A model generated the notes under the pieces. That model was not told the origin of the DNA, made no database searches, and was given only the letters and a program-made list of their open reading frames with translations. The translations under genes and the position numbers were made by a program. Shown in pieces: positions 9,661-18,347 of a DNA stretch of 64,000 nucleotides (positions are counted from its first letter, which is position 1; each line of letters opens with the position of its first letter). This DNA is from Runella zeae DSM 19591 (GTDB taxonomy: Bacteria; Bacteroidota; Bacteroidia; Cytophagales; Spirosomataceae), in assembly GCF_000423565.1 (NCBI RefSeq), contig NZ_KE384042.1, positions 60,482-124,481 on the forward strand, read 5' to 3'.

Positions 9661-10521
9661 ATGAAAATTGGGGTAGATTTAGGGGGCACCAAAATGAAAG
9701 CCGGAATCGAGTACAACGGTTCTATCATTCAGCAACATTCTACGTTGTTGCGGGAGAAGCACTCCCTATCAGCTACATTGAATCAGTTGATTGAACTCAT
9801 TAAGCCATTTGCAAGTTCGGCCACGAGTATTGGGATTGGAGTACCATCGGTAGTGGATATCGAACGGGGCATTGTCTATAATGTAGCTAATATTCCGTCG
9901 TGGGAAAAGGTCGAATTAAGGGAAATTCTGGAAGAAGAATTTAATATACCCGTTTTTGTCAACAACGACGTAAATTGCTTCATTTTAGGAGAACATCGCT
10001 ACGGCGTGGCCCAAAACTTCAATTCGGTAGTGGGTATGACTATCGGGACAGGGCTAGGCTCGGGCATTATCATTGACAATCAGCTTTATGCTGGCAACAA
10101 TTGTGGCGCAGGGGAGATAGGAATGCTTCCTTATCGTGACCATAATTTTGAGTATTATGCTTGTAGCAATTTCTTCGATGCGGTGCATGGCATGAGTGCG
10201 CTAGATGCCAATCAGGCAGCGCTTCAGGGAGATAAAAAAGCCCTTAGTTTATGGGCTGAGTTTGGAGTTCATCTAGGATTTGCTATCAAAGCTGTGATGT
10301 ATGTCTATGACCCTGAGGCGATTGTGCTAGGTGGGTCTATCGCCAAAGCTTTTCCTTTTTTTGAAGCTGGAATGTATGAAGCATTAAATGATTTTGCGTT
10401 TCCAGAGTCTATCAAACGCATCAAAATCTTTCAGTCGCAAGATGATAACATCGCTTTGCTAGGAGCGGCGGCATTGGTACCACAAGAGTTTCAGACAGTA
10501 AGTGTATCTTTGAAACACTAA
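9661..10521 (+). CDS. ROK-family sugar kinase (GlcNAc/glucose type)
   Basis: A 286-residue cytoplasmic kinase. The N-terminal phosphate-binding motif is VDLGGTKMKAG (5-15), and the catalytic base is in NND (D103). The ROK signature region GAGEIGM is present (149-155), but the usual zinc-binding cluster CxCGxxGCxE that follows is reduced to a single cysteine (C168, YYACSNFF), so this is a zinc-less or altered member. Next to a hexosaminidase and a NagP-like transporter, N-acetylglucosamine or glucosamine is the likely substrate, though ROK enzymes are hard to assign by sequence. It is translated 14 bp after the hexosaminidase gene and is followed by an unusual structured spacer. Confidence 0.88.
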   Translation: MKIGVDLGGTKMKAGIEYNGSIIQQHSTLLREKHSLSATLNQLIELIKPFASSATSIGIGVPSVVDIERGIVYNVANIPSWEKVELREILEEEFNIPVFVNNDVNCFILGEHRYGVAQNFNSVVGMTIGTGLGSGIIIDNQLYAGNNCGAGEIGMLPYRDHNFEYYACSNFFDAVHGMSALDANQAALQGDKKALSLWAEFGVHLGFAIKAVMYVYDPEAIVLGGSIAKAFPFFEAGMYEALNDFAFPESIKRIKIFQSQDDNIALLGAAALVPQEFQTVSVSLKH

Positions 10522-10586
10522 AAACAGACTTTCCAAGATTAAACTAAGCAAACAGTCAAAATCTTGGAAAGTATTCTGTTTGCTTA
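10522..10586 (+). promoter_or_regulatory. interleaved inverted repeats, possible RNA switch or pseudoknot
   Basis: Two perfect inverted repeats are interlocked in the order A-B-A'-B'. A is ACTTTCCAAGATT (10528-10540) with A' at 10560-10572 (13 bp). B is TAAGCAAACAG (10545-10555) with B' at 10576-10586 (11 bp). In addition AAACAG at 10522-10527 can pair with the CTGTTT part of B', which would extend the A hairpin. B' therefore has two competing partners. The arrangement allows a pseudoknot or mutually exclusive hairpins in the RNA between the kinase and transporter genes. The A arms belong to the R3 repeat family. Function is inferred only. Confidence 0.6.
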
Positions 10587-10600
10587 CCCTAAAAGTAAAA

Positions 10601-10646
10601 GATATAACGTATAGACTTTTAATTAGGAAAAGCCATAAGTTATATC
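10601..10646. promoter_or_regulatory. inverted repeat upstream of transporter
   Basis: GATATAAC (10601-10608) and GTTATATC (10639-10646) form a perfect 8-bp inverted repeat with a 30-bp spacer, ending 36 bp before the transporter start. It could be a binding site pair for the XylR-like regulator encoded downstream, but no experiment or second copy supports this here. Confidence 0.3.
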
Positions 10647-10681
10647 CACCCTAGACACCTGTATTTTCAACCTTATTCTTC

Positions 10682-11935
10682 ATGAAAAGCAACACTTTCA
10701 TCGTCATTCTTATTTTTATCATATTCTTCGTTATTTCATTTCTTAGCAATATCCTGGGGCCTATCATCCCCGATATCGTCGATAGTTTTGATTTAAGTAT
10801 TGGATTGGCAGGTTTTTTACCTTTTGCTTTTTTTGTGGCATATGGCGTAGCTTCTATCCCTTCAGGGATTTTGGTTGAAAAATACCGCGAGAAGAAAGTG
10901 CTATTTTGGGCGTTTTTGTTGGCTTTTGCAGGGGCTTTGCTTTTTGCCTTGATTCCTACTTTTACGGTAGCATTGGTGTCCTTGTTTATCATTGGGATTG
11001 GGATGGCTATGCTGCAAGTGGTCATCAACCCGCTCTTGAGAGTGGCGGGAGGAGAGGCCAATTTTGCCTTTAATTCGGTCATGGCGCAGTTGTTTTTTGG
11101 AGGAGCCTCTTTTTTGAGTCCTATGTTATATAGTTATTTGGTGCTCAATGTACACTCTTCTTCTGCTCCTAATGCGCTGATTTCGACCCTCAATGGTATT
11201 GTACCCACTGATTTAAAGTGGGTTTCGCTTTATTGGGTTTTTGCGGTAGTGGCTTTGCTAATGGTAGTGATTGTGTGGCTAGTAAAGTTTCCAGAAGTCG
11301 AACTAAAAGAAGATGAGAAAATTGATACCGACAATGCCTTCAAAGACTTGCTCAAAAACCGCTATGTATTCCTGTTTTTCATTGGTATTTTTTGCTACGT
11401 AGGTACGGAGCAAGGCATTGCCAACTGGACTTCTAAATTTTTACAGACCTATCACAACATCGACCCTGCCACAGAAGGAGCTTCGGTGATTTCTTATTTT
11501 TGGGGATTGCTCACAATCGGCTGCGTTTTGGGATTGATTTTGCTCAAAATCTTTGATAGCCGTCGCGTATTGATACTATTTACTGTGGGGGCGATTGTGT
11601 CGGTATTGGCAGGGCTGTTTGGCCCAGTGGAAGTAGCTTTATATGCGTTTCCGCTGAGTGGTTTTTGTGCTTCGGTCATGTGGTCGATTATCGTTTCATT
11701 GGCCCTCAATTCGGTTCCATATCATCACGGAACTTTCTCTGGTATTCTTTGCAGTGGTATTGCGGGCGGAGCCATAGTGCCTTTGATTATTGGCGGTTTG
11801 GCGGAGTTGGTAGGATTGCGTTTGGCAATGCTCTTTTTGATGGTTACTTTAGGATATATTTTAAGCATTGGCTTATGGGCTAAGCCGCTCGTTACCAATG
11901 CCACTATCAAAAATTGGAAAGAGTTGTTTGCGTAG
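10682..11935 (+). CDS. FucP/NagP-type MFS sugar:H+ symporter
   Basis: A 417-residue inner-membrane transporter with twelve predicted helices. The opening (ISFLSNILGPIIPDI) and the central stretch IGIGMAMLQVVINPLLR match the glucose/galactose/fucose permease group of the major facilitator superfamily, which includes the NagP GlcNAc permeases of Shewanella and Xanthomonas-type loci. Position after a hexosaminidase and a ROK kinase makes N-acetylglucosamine the most likely cargo, imported with protons. The gene lies 160 bp after the kinase gene, separated by the interleaved repeat, so its expression may be adjusted independently. Confidence 0.88.
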   Translation: MKSNTFIVILIFIIFFVISFLSNILGPIIPDIVDSFDLSIGLAGFLPFAFFVAYGVASIPSGILVEKYREKKVLFWAFLLAFAGALLFALIPTFTVALVSLFIIGIGMAMLQVVINPLLRVAGGEANFAFNSVMAQLFFGGASFLSPMLYSYLVLNVHSSSAPNALISTLNGIVPTDLKWVSLYWVFAVVALLMVVIVWLVKFPEVELKEDEKIDTDNAFKDLLKNRYVFLFFIGIFCYVGTEQGIANWTSKFLQTYHNIDPATEGASVISYFWGLLTIGCVLGLILLKIFDSRRVLILFTVGAIVSVLAGLFGPVEVALYAFPLSGFCASVMWSIIVSLALNSVPYHHGTFSGILCSGIAGGAIVPLIIGGLAELVGLRLAMLFLMVTLGYILSIGLWAKPLVTNATIKNWKELFA

Positions 11936-11970
11936 CAAATAATATTTTCTTTAAAAATACCTCCCGCTGT

Positions 11971-13134
11971 ATGTACAAGATTATACTTCTCATCGACTTT
12001 GCCGAAGAATACAGCAAGGGCTTGCTGAAGGGAATTTCGAAGTACTCCAAAGAGCATGGCCCGTGGATTTTTTGTCGGATGCCGCTTTTTCAGCGCGAAA
12101 CTATCGGGATAGATGGTATACTTGAATGGGCGCTGGAATGGGAGGCCGATGGTATCATTGGGCAGCTTTACAACGACCCCAAAATATCCAAAATCGTGGA
12201 AGCCGGAATTCCCGTAATTGCCCAAGATTTTAAGGAGCGGTTCAAAGAAATTCCTAACATTACCGGCGACCACGTGGAAGCAGGGCGAATGGGAGCGGAG
12301 TATTTTTTGCGAAAAGGTTTTAAAAATTTTGCTTTTTACGGCTTTCGCGACATTGTTTGGTCGCGTGAGCGCGCTGAAGGTTTTGAAGAACGGGTCAAAA
12401 AAGCGGGTTATCAGGTACATTACTTTGAGCACATTATGGCACGTTCGAGCGAGCTTTGGTATTATAAGCCGAGCCCGCTGAGTCAATGGCTCAAATCATT
12501 GCCGAAGCCGATTGCGCTCATGACTTGCGATGACAACCAAGGACAACATATCACGGAAGCTTGCCGCCAATCGAATATTCGGATTCCTGAGCAAGTAGCG
12601 GTACTAGGAGTGGACAACGATGAAATGATTTGCGAGTTTTCGGATCCGCCTTTGTCAAGTATTGGGCAAGATACCGAAAAAGGAGGCTATGATGCCGCCA
12701 AACTTCTGCACCATATGATTGAGCATGGGACGTCAGAGTTCTATGATATTTATGTAAAACCTACGCAAGTCATTACGCGCCAATCGACCGATATCTACGC
12801 TACCAACGACCATTACATCGCGTCTTCTTTGAAGTTTATTCACCAAAACATTGATAAAAATCTTCAAGTTGAAGATGTCGTAAAACAAGTGCCTTTGTCG
12901 CGACGAGCTTTGGAGCAGCGTTTTCAGTTGATTACGGGCTATCCTATTTATAAATATATTTTTAACCTCCGTATTGAGAAATTTACCCAAAAACTCCTCG
13001 AAACCGACATGACTGTTTTTGAGATTGCACTTGATATGGGCTTAACTGACAGCAAAAATATTGCAAGGCAGTTTCGGCAAATTAAAGGTTGTACGCCTAT
13101 CGAATATCGCAACCGATATTTGGCGGGGAAGTAA
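11971..13134 (+). CDS. XylR-like transcriptional regulator (LacI-type sensor + AraC HTH)
   Basis: A 387-residue hybrid regulator. Residues 1-270 resemble the periplasmic-binding-protein-like ligand domain of LacI/XylR proteins (MYKIILLIDFAEEYSKGLL at the start, then GVDNDE and LSSIGQD late in the domain). The C-terminal part (about 285-385) is a double helix-turn-helix AraC domain ending IEYRNRYL. This is the layout of XylR from Enterobacteria and of its many Bacteroidota relatives that sense sugars. The ATG at 11971 was chosen; the earlier in-frame ATG lies inside the transporter gene. It is probably co-transcribed with the transporter, 35 bp downstream, and likely controls this locus in response to an imported sugar. 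Confidence 0.88.
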   Translation: MYKIILLIDFAEEYSKGLLKGISKYSKEHGPWIFCRMPLFQRETIGIDGILEWALEWEADGIIGQLYNDPKISKIVEAGIPVIAQDFKERFKEIPNITGDHVEAGRMGAEYFLRKGFKNFAFYGFRDIVWSRERAEGFEERVKKAGYQVHYFEHIMARSSELWYYKPSPLSQWLKSLPKPIALMTCDDNQGQHITEACRQSNIRIPEQVAVLGVDNDEMICEFSDPPLSSIGQDTEKGGYDAAKLLHHMIEHGTSEFYDIYVKPTQVITRQSTDIYATNDHYIASSLKFIHQNIDKNLQVEDVVKQVPLSRRALEQRFQLITGYPIYKYIFNLRIEKFTQKLLETDMTVFEIALDMGLTDSKNIARQFRQIKGCTPIEYRNRYLAGK

Positions 13135-13193
13135 GCGCAAACTATCGTGTACTGTGCCTATCTTTGAAGATTCACTGACTCAAAAACCAATTT

Positions 13194-14819
13194 ATGAACA
13201 AGTTAATCTTACCTATAATATTAGTACTCACTATTTCTGTTTTGGTAAGTTATAGAGCCGCCGACTCAGCTATTGATGGCAAAGCTTTTGCCAAACATAT
13301 CAAAGTACTAGCTTCTGATGCTTTTGAAGGACGAAAACCTTTTAGTCCCGGAGAAGCCAAGACCATCGAATATCTTAAAACAGAGTTTGAAAAAATAGGA
13401 TTGAAGCCGGGCAATGGCAAGAGCTATTTTCAGGAGGTGCCGATGGTCGATATTGCTTCTACTCCCGCAGGGCCGCTCGTTATGAAAGGAAAAGACGGCG
13501 AAATATCGCTCAATTACCTTACTGACTATGTGGCTGCTACTCGCCGTGTGCAAGACCAAGTAAAGGTCGAAAATTCCGAAATGGTATTTGCGGGTTATGG
13601 CATCGTAGCCCCCGAATATGGCTGGAACGACTATGCGGGCTTGGATGTGAAAGGAAAAACCGTACTCGTATTGGTCAACGACCCAGGAATCGTAGATGAT
13701 AAGCTTTTCAAAGGCAATACCATGACCTACTACGGTCGTTGGACTTACAAGTTTGAGGAAGCCGCTCGCCAAGGAGCAACGGGCGTGTTGATCGTACATG
13801 ATACAGGGCCAGCGAGCTATGGCTGGTCGGTAGTGCGTAGCGGTTGGTCAAAATCAAAATTGTATTTGCAAGCCGAAGACGACAATCGCTCACGGGCTGC
13901 TATGGAAGGATGGATAACCCTCGAATCGGCCAAAAAACTATTTAAGTTAGCAGGAGTTTCGCCCGACATTATGCACAAAGCCAGCCAAGAAGGCTTTAAA
14001 CCTGTACCGTTGGGTGTCAAGACTTCATTGGTTATTAATAATACTTTCAAAAAATCTATTTCACACAATGTGATTGCGCTTCTTCCGGGTACGAGCCGCG
14101 CCAACGAATACGTGTTTTATACCGCTCATTGGGATCATCTTGGGAAAGGAGAACCTATCAATGGTGATTCTATTTATAATGGCGCTGCCGACGATGCTTC
14201 GGGTACGGCTGCTTTGATGGAAATCGCTACGGCTTTTACCAAACTCAAAAAGAAACCCGCACGCTCAATAGTGTTTTTGGTGGTCACTGCCGAAGAACAG
14301 GGACTGCTGGGTTCGGAGTATTATTGTACACATCCTGTATTTCCGCTTGACAAAACCGTAGCCGACATCAATATGGATGTTTTACAACCTTTTGGCCGTA
14401 CCAAAGACGTGATTGTGGTGGGCAAGGGCCAATCAGATTTGGATGACTATATAGAAGCTGCCGCCAAAAAACAAGACCGTTTTACCCGTGGTGAGCCTAA
14501 TCCTTCAGGTGGATGGTATTTTCGCTCCGACCATTTCAATTTTGCCAAAGTGGGCGTGCCTTCTTTATACATCGAAAATGGGGTCATTTCTCGCCAACAT
14601 GGAGAAGAGTGGGGAAAGCAACAAAAAGAAGAATTTAATCTTTATCGATACCATATGCCCACCGACGAATACAACGATAAGTGGGATTTGTCGGGGATCG
14701 TAGAAGACATGACACTCCTCTACGAAGTAGGGTATCGTATCGGAAATGAAACTATTTATCCAGGGTGGAAAAGTGGCTCCGAATTCAAAGCTGCTCGTGA
14801 CAAAATGTTAAAAAAATGA
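13194..14819 (+). CDS. exported M28-family metallopeptidase with PA domain
   Basis: A 541-residue exported peptidase of the M28 aminopeptidase group. A signal peptide (about 1-22) is followed by the start of the peptidase fold, a PA (protease-associated) insertion at about 120-280, and the catalytic core. Zinc-site residues are visible in AHWDHLG (H312), GAADDASG (D333), TAEEQG (E367 as base, E368) and INMD (D395), with a final histidine in SDHFNF. It would trim amino acids or peptides in the periplasm, which fits a glycopeptide such as peptidoglycan or glycoprotein as the locus substrate, but this is inference. Its stop codon overlaps the next start by ATGA, so translation is coupled to the next gene. 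Confidence 0.9.
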   Translation: MNKLILPIILVLTISVLVSYRAADSAIDGKAFAKHIKVLASDAFEGRKPFSPGEAKTIEYLKTEFEKIGLKPGNGKSYFQEVPMVDIASTPAGPLVMKGKDGEISLNYLTDYVAATRRVQDQVKVENSEMVFAGYGIVAPEYGWNDYAGLDVKGKTVLVLVNDPGIVDDKLFKGNTMTYYGRWTYKFEEAARQGATGVLIVHDTGPASYGWSVVRSGWSKSKLYLQAEDDNRSRAAMEGWITLESAKKLFKLAGVSPDIMHKASQEGFKPVPLGVKTSLVINNTFKKSISHNVIALLPGTSRANEYVFYTAHWDHLGKGEPINGDSIYNGAADDASGTAALMEIATAFTKLKKKPARSIVFLVVTAEEQGLLGSEYYCTHPVFPLDKTVADINMDVLQPFGRTKDVIVVGKGQSDLDDYIEAAAKKQDRFTRGEPNPSGGWYFRSDHFNFAKVGVPSLYIENGVISRQHGEEWGKQQKEEFNLYRYHMPTDEYNDKWDLSGIVEDMTLLYEVGYRIGNETIYPGWKSGSEFKAARDKMLKK

Positions 14820-15742
14820 TGATAAAAAACCTATTGCCTTCGCTATTGGGTATGGTAGGTGTTGCTCTAACGCAAGTTGGAATGGCACAGTCAACCACGT
14901 CGAAAGAGTTTCCGACCGAAATAGTAGATTTTAAACCTTACGCCCAAAATCCTGTTTTTGGTGGCACGGGTAAAGCTGATAATTGGGACGAAAAAATCAG
15001 AGAACGAGGTTACATTTTGCGCGAAGGCAAAACGTATCATCTTTGGTATACAGGTTATAAAAAAGAAAAAAATGCGGTGATGAAGCTAGGCTATGCTACT
15101 TCGCCAGACGGCATCAAATGGACGCGACATACCGACAAGCCTATTTATGATTTGGATTGGGTGGAAGATATGTCGGTAGTGAAGGTAAAAGGGACTTACT
15201 ATATGTTTGCCGAAGGTCGAAACGATGTGGCTCATTTGCTTACCTCTACCGACCGCATTCATTGGCAAGAAAAAGGTCCCCTTGATGTACGTCAGACCAA
15301 CGGTACACCTATTTCGAAAGGAGCCTATGGAACACCAGCGATATGGGTCGAAAATGGTACATGGTACTTATTCTATGAACGTGGTGATTTGGGAATATGG
15401 TTGGCGACTTCCAAAGACCTCAAAACTTGGACAAACGTACAAGATGAACCTGTCATAAAAATGGGTCCCGAAGCCTACGACCAATATGCCGTAGCGATGA
15501 ATCAGGTTGTCAAATACAAAGGCTTGTATTATGGGTACTATCACGCATCGGCGTATAAAGACTGGCGTGAATGGTCAACCAATGTGGCTGTTTCTAAAGA
15601 TTTGATTCATTGGAAAAAATATGAGAAAAATCCCATCATCGGCAATGATAAATCAAGCGGAATTTTAGTGCATGACGGCAAACAATACCGCTTTTACACC
15701 ATGCACCCCGAAGTGAATGTTTATTTTCCAAACCCTCAATAA
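14816..15742 (+). CDS. exported five-bladed beta-propeller glycosidase-like protein
   Basis: A 308-residue protein with a signal peptide ending near GMAQ (residue 25) and a repeating pattern of W/Y-rich blades such as YHLWYTGY, KWTRHTD, YYMFAEGR, WYLFYERGD and KTWTNV. This pattern is typical of the five-bladed propellers of GH43, GH32/68 and GH130 enzymes. I cannot assign the catalytic acids or a family with confidence. Two ATG codons stand together (14816 and 14819); the first overlaps the stop of the M28 gene. It belongs to an operon running from the M28 peptidase to the DUF1080 gene. Confidence 0.75.
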   Translation: MMIKNLLPSLLGMVGVALTQVGMAQSTTSKEFPTEIVDFKPYAQNPVFGGTGKADNWDEKIRERGYILREGKTYHLWYTGYKKEKNAVMKLGYATSPDGIKWTRHTDKPIYDLDWVEDMSVVKVKGTYYMFAEGRNDVAHLLTSTDRIHWQEKGPLDVRQTNGTPISKGAYGTPAIWVENGTWYLFYERGDLGIWLATSKDLKTWTNVQDEPVIKMGPEAYDQYAVAMNQVVKYKGLYYGYYHASAYKDWREWSTNVAVSKDLIHWKKYEKNPIIGNDKSSGILVHDGKQYRFYTMHPEVNVYFPNPQ

Positions 15743-15764
15743 AAATCCTTTCCTTACCTTAATC

Positions 15765-16451
15765 ATGAAACCCTTCTCTTATTTCTTAATTGCGTTCATT
15801 TTCTTTTCATTTTCTTTTAAATCCGACTGGGTATGGCTTTTTGACGGTACTTCTACCGACCAATGGGTCTCGGCTAAAGCCGACCAATTTCCGAAAGAAG
15901 GCTGGGCCGTAAAAAATAAAGAGCTAGTAGTCAATCAAAAAAAGAATCCAAACGATCCAAAAGTAGTGCGTGGTGGTGATATCATCACCAAAAAAACATA
16001 TTCGCAATTTGACTTAGAATTTGAATTTCAATTGACTCCTGGGGCAAATACGGGTCTGAAGTATTTTGTCAAAAAATACCCTAATGGTTCTATTCTGGGT
16101 TGCGAATATCAATTGATTGACGATACTGGCAACAAAGACATTGCAAATGACGCCAACGACAAACGCCGCACGGCGGGACTATATGAACTTTTCGAGCCTA
16201 GTTCGCGGCAGCTCAAGCCGATAGGCCAATGGAACAAAGGTCGAATTTTGGCCAAAGACAATAAAGTGACGCATTGGCTCAACGGGGTGAAAGTCGTAGA
16301 ATATACCATTGGTAGCTCAGCCTTTAAACAGGCCAAAGCAGCGAGCAAATTCAAAGACATAGAAGATTTTGGAACTGCTCCAGGATATATTTTACTGCAA
16401 GACCACGGCGATGAAGCGGCTTTCCGTAACATCCGAATTAGGGAGTTTTAA
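15765..16451 (+). CDS. exported DUF1080 protein (3-keto-disaccharide hydrolase-like)
   Basis: A 228-residue exported protein. A short hydrophobic signal peptide (MKPFSYFLIAFIFFSFSF) is followed by a single concanavalin-like jelly-roll domain with WLFDGTSTDQW near its start, NTGLKYFV in the middle and a closing strand AAFRNIRIREF; these are features of DUF1080. Some family members hydrolyse 3-keto-glycosides, and others appear only to bind glycans. The start at 15765 is preferred over the longer frame that begins inside the preceding gene, because the signal peptide begins here. The gap to the preceding stop is 22 bp. Confidence 0.85.
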   Translation: MKPFSYFLIAFIFFSFSFKSDWVWLFDGTSTDQWVSAKADQFPKEGWAVKNKELVVNQKKNPNDPKVVRGGDIITKKTYSQFDLEFEFQLTPGANTGLKYFVKKYPNGSILGCEYQLIDDTGNKDIANDANDKRRTAGLYELFEPSSRQLKPIGQWNKGRILAKDNKVTHWLNGVKVVEYTIGSSAFKQAKAASKFKDIEDFGTAPGYILLQDHGDEAAFRNIRIREF

Positions 16452-16673
16452 GGGGTATCTTTCTTTAAAAAGAGGAGAAAAAGAACGGTTCTACCTTCTT
16501 GACAACAAGGGTTTTTGTCTCTTGTGAAGAAGATATTTAATATAACCTCGCCACGAGTCATTGCATGCAAGTGAAGTAAAACCTGTGTTTTCCTTTAAAC
16601 CCTGAGCATTTTTAAGAAATAAACTAAACCAGAAATCAGTACAATTAAACCTTTATCAGAAAACAAAGTACTT

Positions 16674-17915
16674 ATGACTCAATCGAAAAATTACAAGTGG
16701 ATTGTGGTAGGCTTGCTGTGGGTAGTGGCCTTGCTAAATTATTTGGATAGGCAGATGTTGTCAACGCTCAAGCCTGTTATGCAAATTGATATTGCTGAGC
16801 TACAAACGGCAGAAAACTTTGGTCGTTTAATGGCTATTTTTTTGTGGATTTATGGCTTTATGAGTCCTATTGCGGGTTTGATTGCGGATAAAACCAACAA
16901 AAAATGGTTGATTGTCATAAGCTTATTTATATGGTCGGGCGTGACGCTCATTATGGGTTATGCCCAAACTTTTGACCAATTATACTGGCTGCGAGCCATC
17001 ATGGGGGTGAGTGAAGCCTTTTATATTCCAGCGGGACTATCTCTCATTGCGGATTTTCATACCTCCAAAACTCGCTCTCTCGCCGTGGGAGTTCACCTCT
17101 CGGGCTTGTATGTGGGTCAGGCATTAGGTGGTTTTGGTGCTACCATTGCCCAACAATTCTCGTGGAATGGTACCTTTTTATTTTTTGGATTGGTAGGGAT
17201 GATTTATTCTTTTGTGTTGGTTTTCTTTTTGGATGTCCCCAAAAAAGAGGTTATCACTCCTACTTCTTCTCAGTCAGCACGTGCTAGTGTACCTATTTTT
17301 CAGGTATTTAGTATTTTGTTATCCAATGTTTCGTTTTGGATTATCTTATTGATTTTTACCGTTCCGAGTCTTCCGGGATGGGGTGTCAAAAACTGGTTGC
17401 CTACGCTTTATTCTGAAAGTCTTGGCATCGAAATGGCCAAAGCGGGGCCGATTGCGACCATTACCAATGCCATGTCGTCGTTGGTGGGGGTGATTATCGG
17501 GGGAATTATTTCGGACAAATGGCTCGAAAAAAATATGCGTGGGCGGGTGTTTGTGAGTGCTTTGGGGCTAGGTCTTACCATTCCTGCTCTTTTCTTGATT
17601 GCTTACGGCAGCTCGTTGTTTCATATTGTGTTGGCTACTTTTTGTTTTGGTTTTGGGTTTGGAATGTTTGATACCAACAATATGCCGATTCTGTGTCAAT
17701 TTGTTGATTCAAAATATCGCTCCACTGCCTACGGCACCATGAACCTCATGGGGATTTCGGCAGGGGCAATAGTCACTACTTTTTTGGGTAAATCTGTGGA
17801 TGACGGAAATCTCAAACAAGATTTTGCCATGATGGCACTGGTGGTGTTGGTGGCTTTGATTATTCAACTTTTGTTTTTACGACCTAAGGTCAAAAATTAT
17901 TCGGATGCTGCGTGA
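16674..17915 (+). CDS. MFS transporter, ACS (anion:cation symporter) type
   Basis: A 413-residue inner-membrane transporter with twelve helices. The opening LLWVVALLNYLDRQMLS is the hallmark of the ACS branch of the major facilitator superfamily, which carries hexuronates, sugar acids and similar anions. The LADKTNKKW loop between helices 2 and 3 is the MFS signature. With a GH-like propeller and DUF1080 gene upstream it probably imports a sugar acid or oligosaccharide released by them. A 222-bp gap separates it from the DUF1080 gene, long enough for its own promoter; I see no clear motif there. Confidence 0.85.
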   Translation: MTQSKNYKWIVVGLLWVVALLNYLDRQMLSTLKPVMQIDIAELQTAENFGRLMAIFLWIYGFMSPIAGLIADKTNKKWLIVISLFIWSGVTLIMGYAQTFDQLYWLRAIMGVSEAFYIPAGLSLIADFHTSKTRSLAVGVHLSGLYVGQALGGFGATIAQQFSWNGTFLFFGLVGMIYSFVLVFFLDVPKKEVITPTSSQSARASVPIFQVFSILLSNVSFWIILLIFTVPSLPGWGVKNWLPTLYSESLGIEMAKAGPIATITNAMSSLVGVIIGGIISDKWLEKNMRGRVFVSALGLGLTIPALFLIAYGSSLFHIVLATFCFGFGFGMFDTNNMPILCQFVDSKYRSTAYGTMNLMGISAGAIVTTFLGKSVDDGNLKQDFAMMALVVLVALIIQLLFLRPKVKNYSDAA

Positions 17916-17962
17916 TTTACTTACGCGAAGATTTTTGTAGAGGCCCATTTTCTATCTATCTC

Positions 17963-18258
17963 TAGCCCCAAATTATAGTTTGGAGGGCAATAGATTAGAG
18001 TCTCTGACAAATTCCCAACCCCGTAGGGGCAGGCCTCGCGTCTGCCCCTTTTTTGTAAAAATTAACGTTGGCAGCGTTCAAAACGCTGCCAACGTTGCTA
18101 TTTGTAGCCCCAAACTATAATTGGGGGTTACAATAGATTCACGTCTCCTACGCCTGATTATCAATTAAATAAATTCCCAACCCCGTAGGGGCAGGCCTCG
18201 CGTCTGCCCCTTTTTTGTAAAAATTAACGTTGGCAGCGTTCAAAACGCTGCCAACGTT
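17963..18258. repeat. tandem composite repeat of R1 and R2 palindromes
   Basis: Two units follow each other in the convergent gap between the MFS gene and the lipoprotein gene. Each ends with an 88-bp segment (18009-18096 and 18171-18258) that is identical in the two copies. This segment contains an R1 palindrome (GGGGCAGGC...GTCTGCCCC) and then a perfect 33-bp R2 palindrome (AACGTTGGCAGCGTT, CAA, and its complement). The upstream parts (from 17963 and 18105, each starting TAGCCCCAAA) are also related but clearly diverged. Nothing else of note is visible in the 432-bp gap (17916-18347). Confidence 0.9.
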
Positions 18259-18347
18259 ATATTGCTATTTACTCGTCAATTAAACGTAAAAAGAGGCTAC
18301 CAATCGGCAGCCTCTTTGGATTAAGGAAGGAAAGAGTCAATTAAATG

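Noticed and set aside
11725-12486. A 253-codon open frame on the minus strand across the transporter and regulator genes.
   Set aside because: It lies antisense to two well-supported genes, has no recognisable domain and arises from their codon bias.
17916-18347. An insertion sequence or transposon remnant at the repeat cluster.
   Set aside because: There is no transposase frame, no terminal repeats bounding a larger element and no target duplication that I can see.
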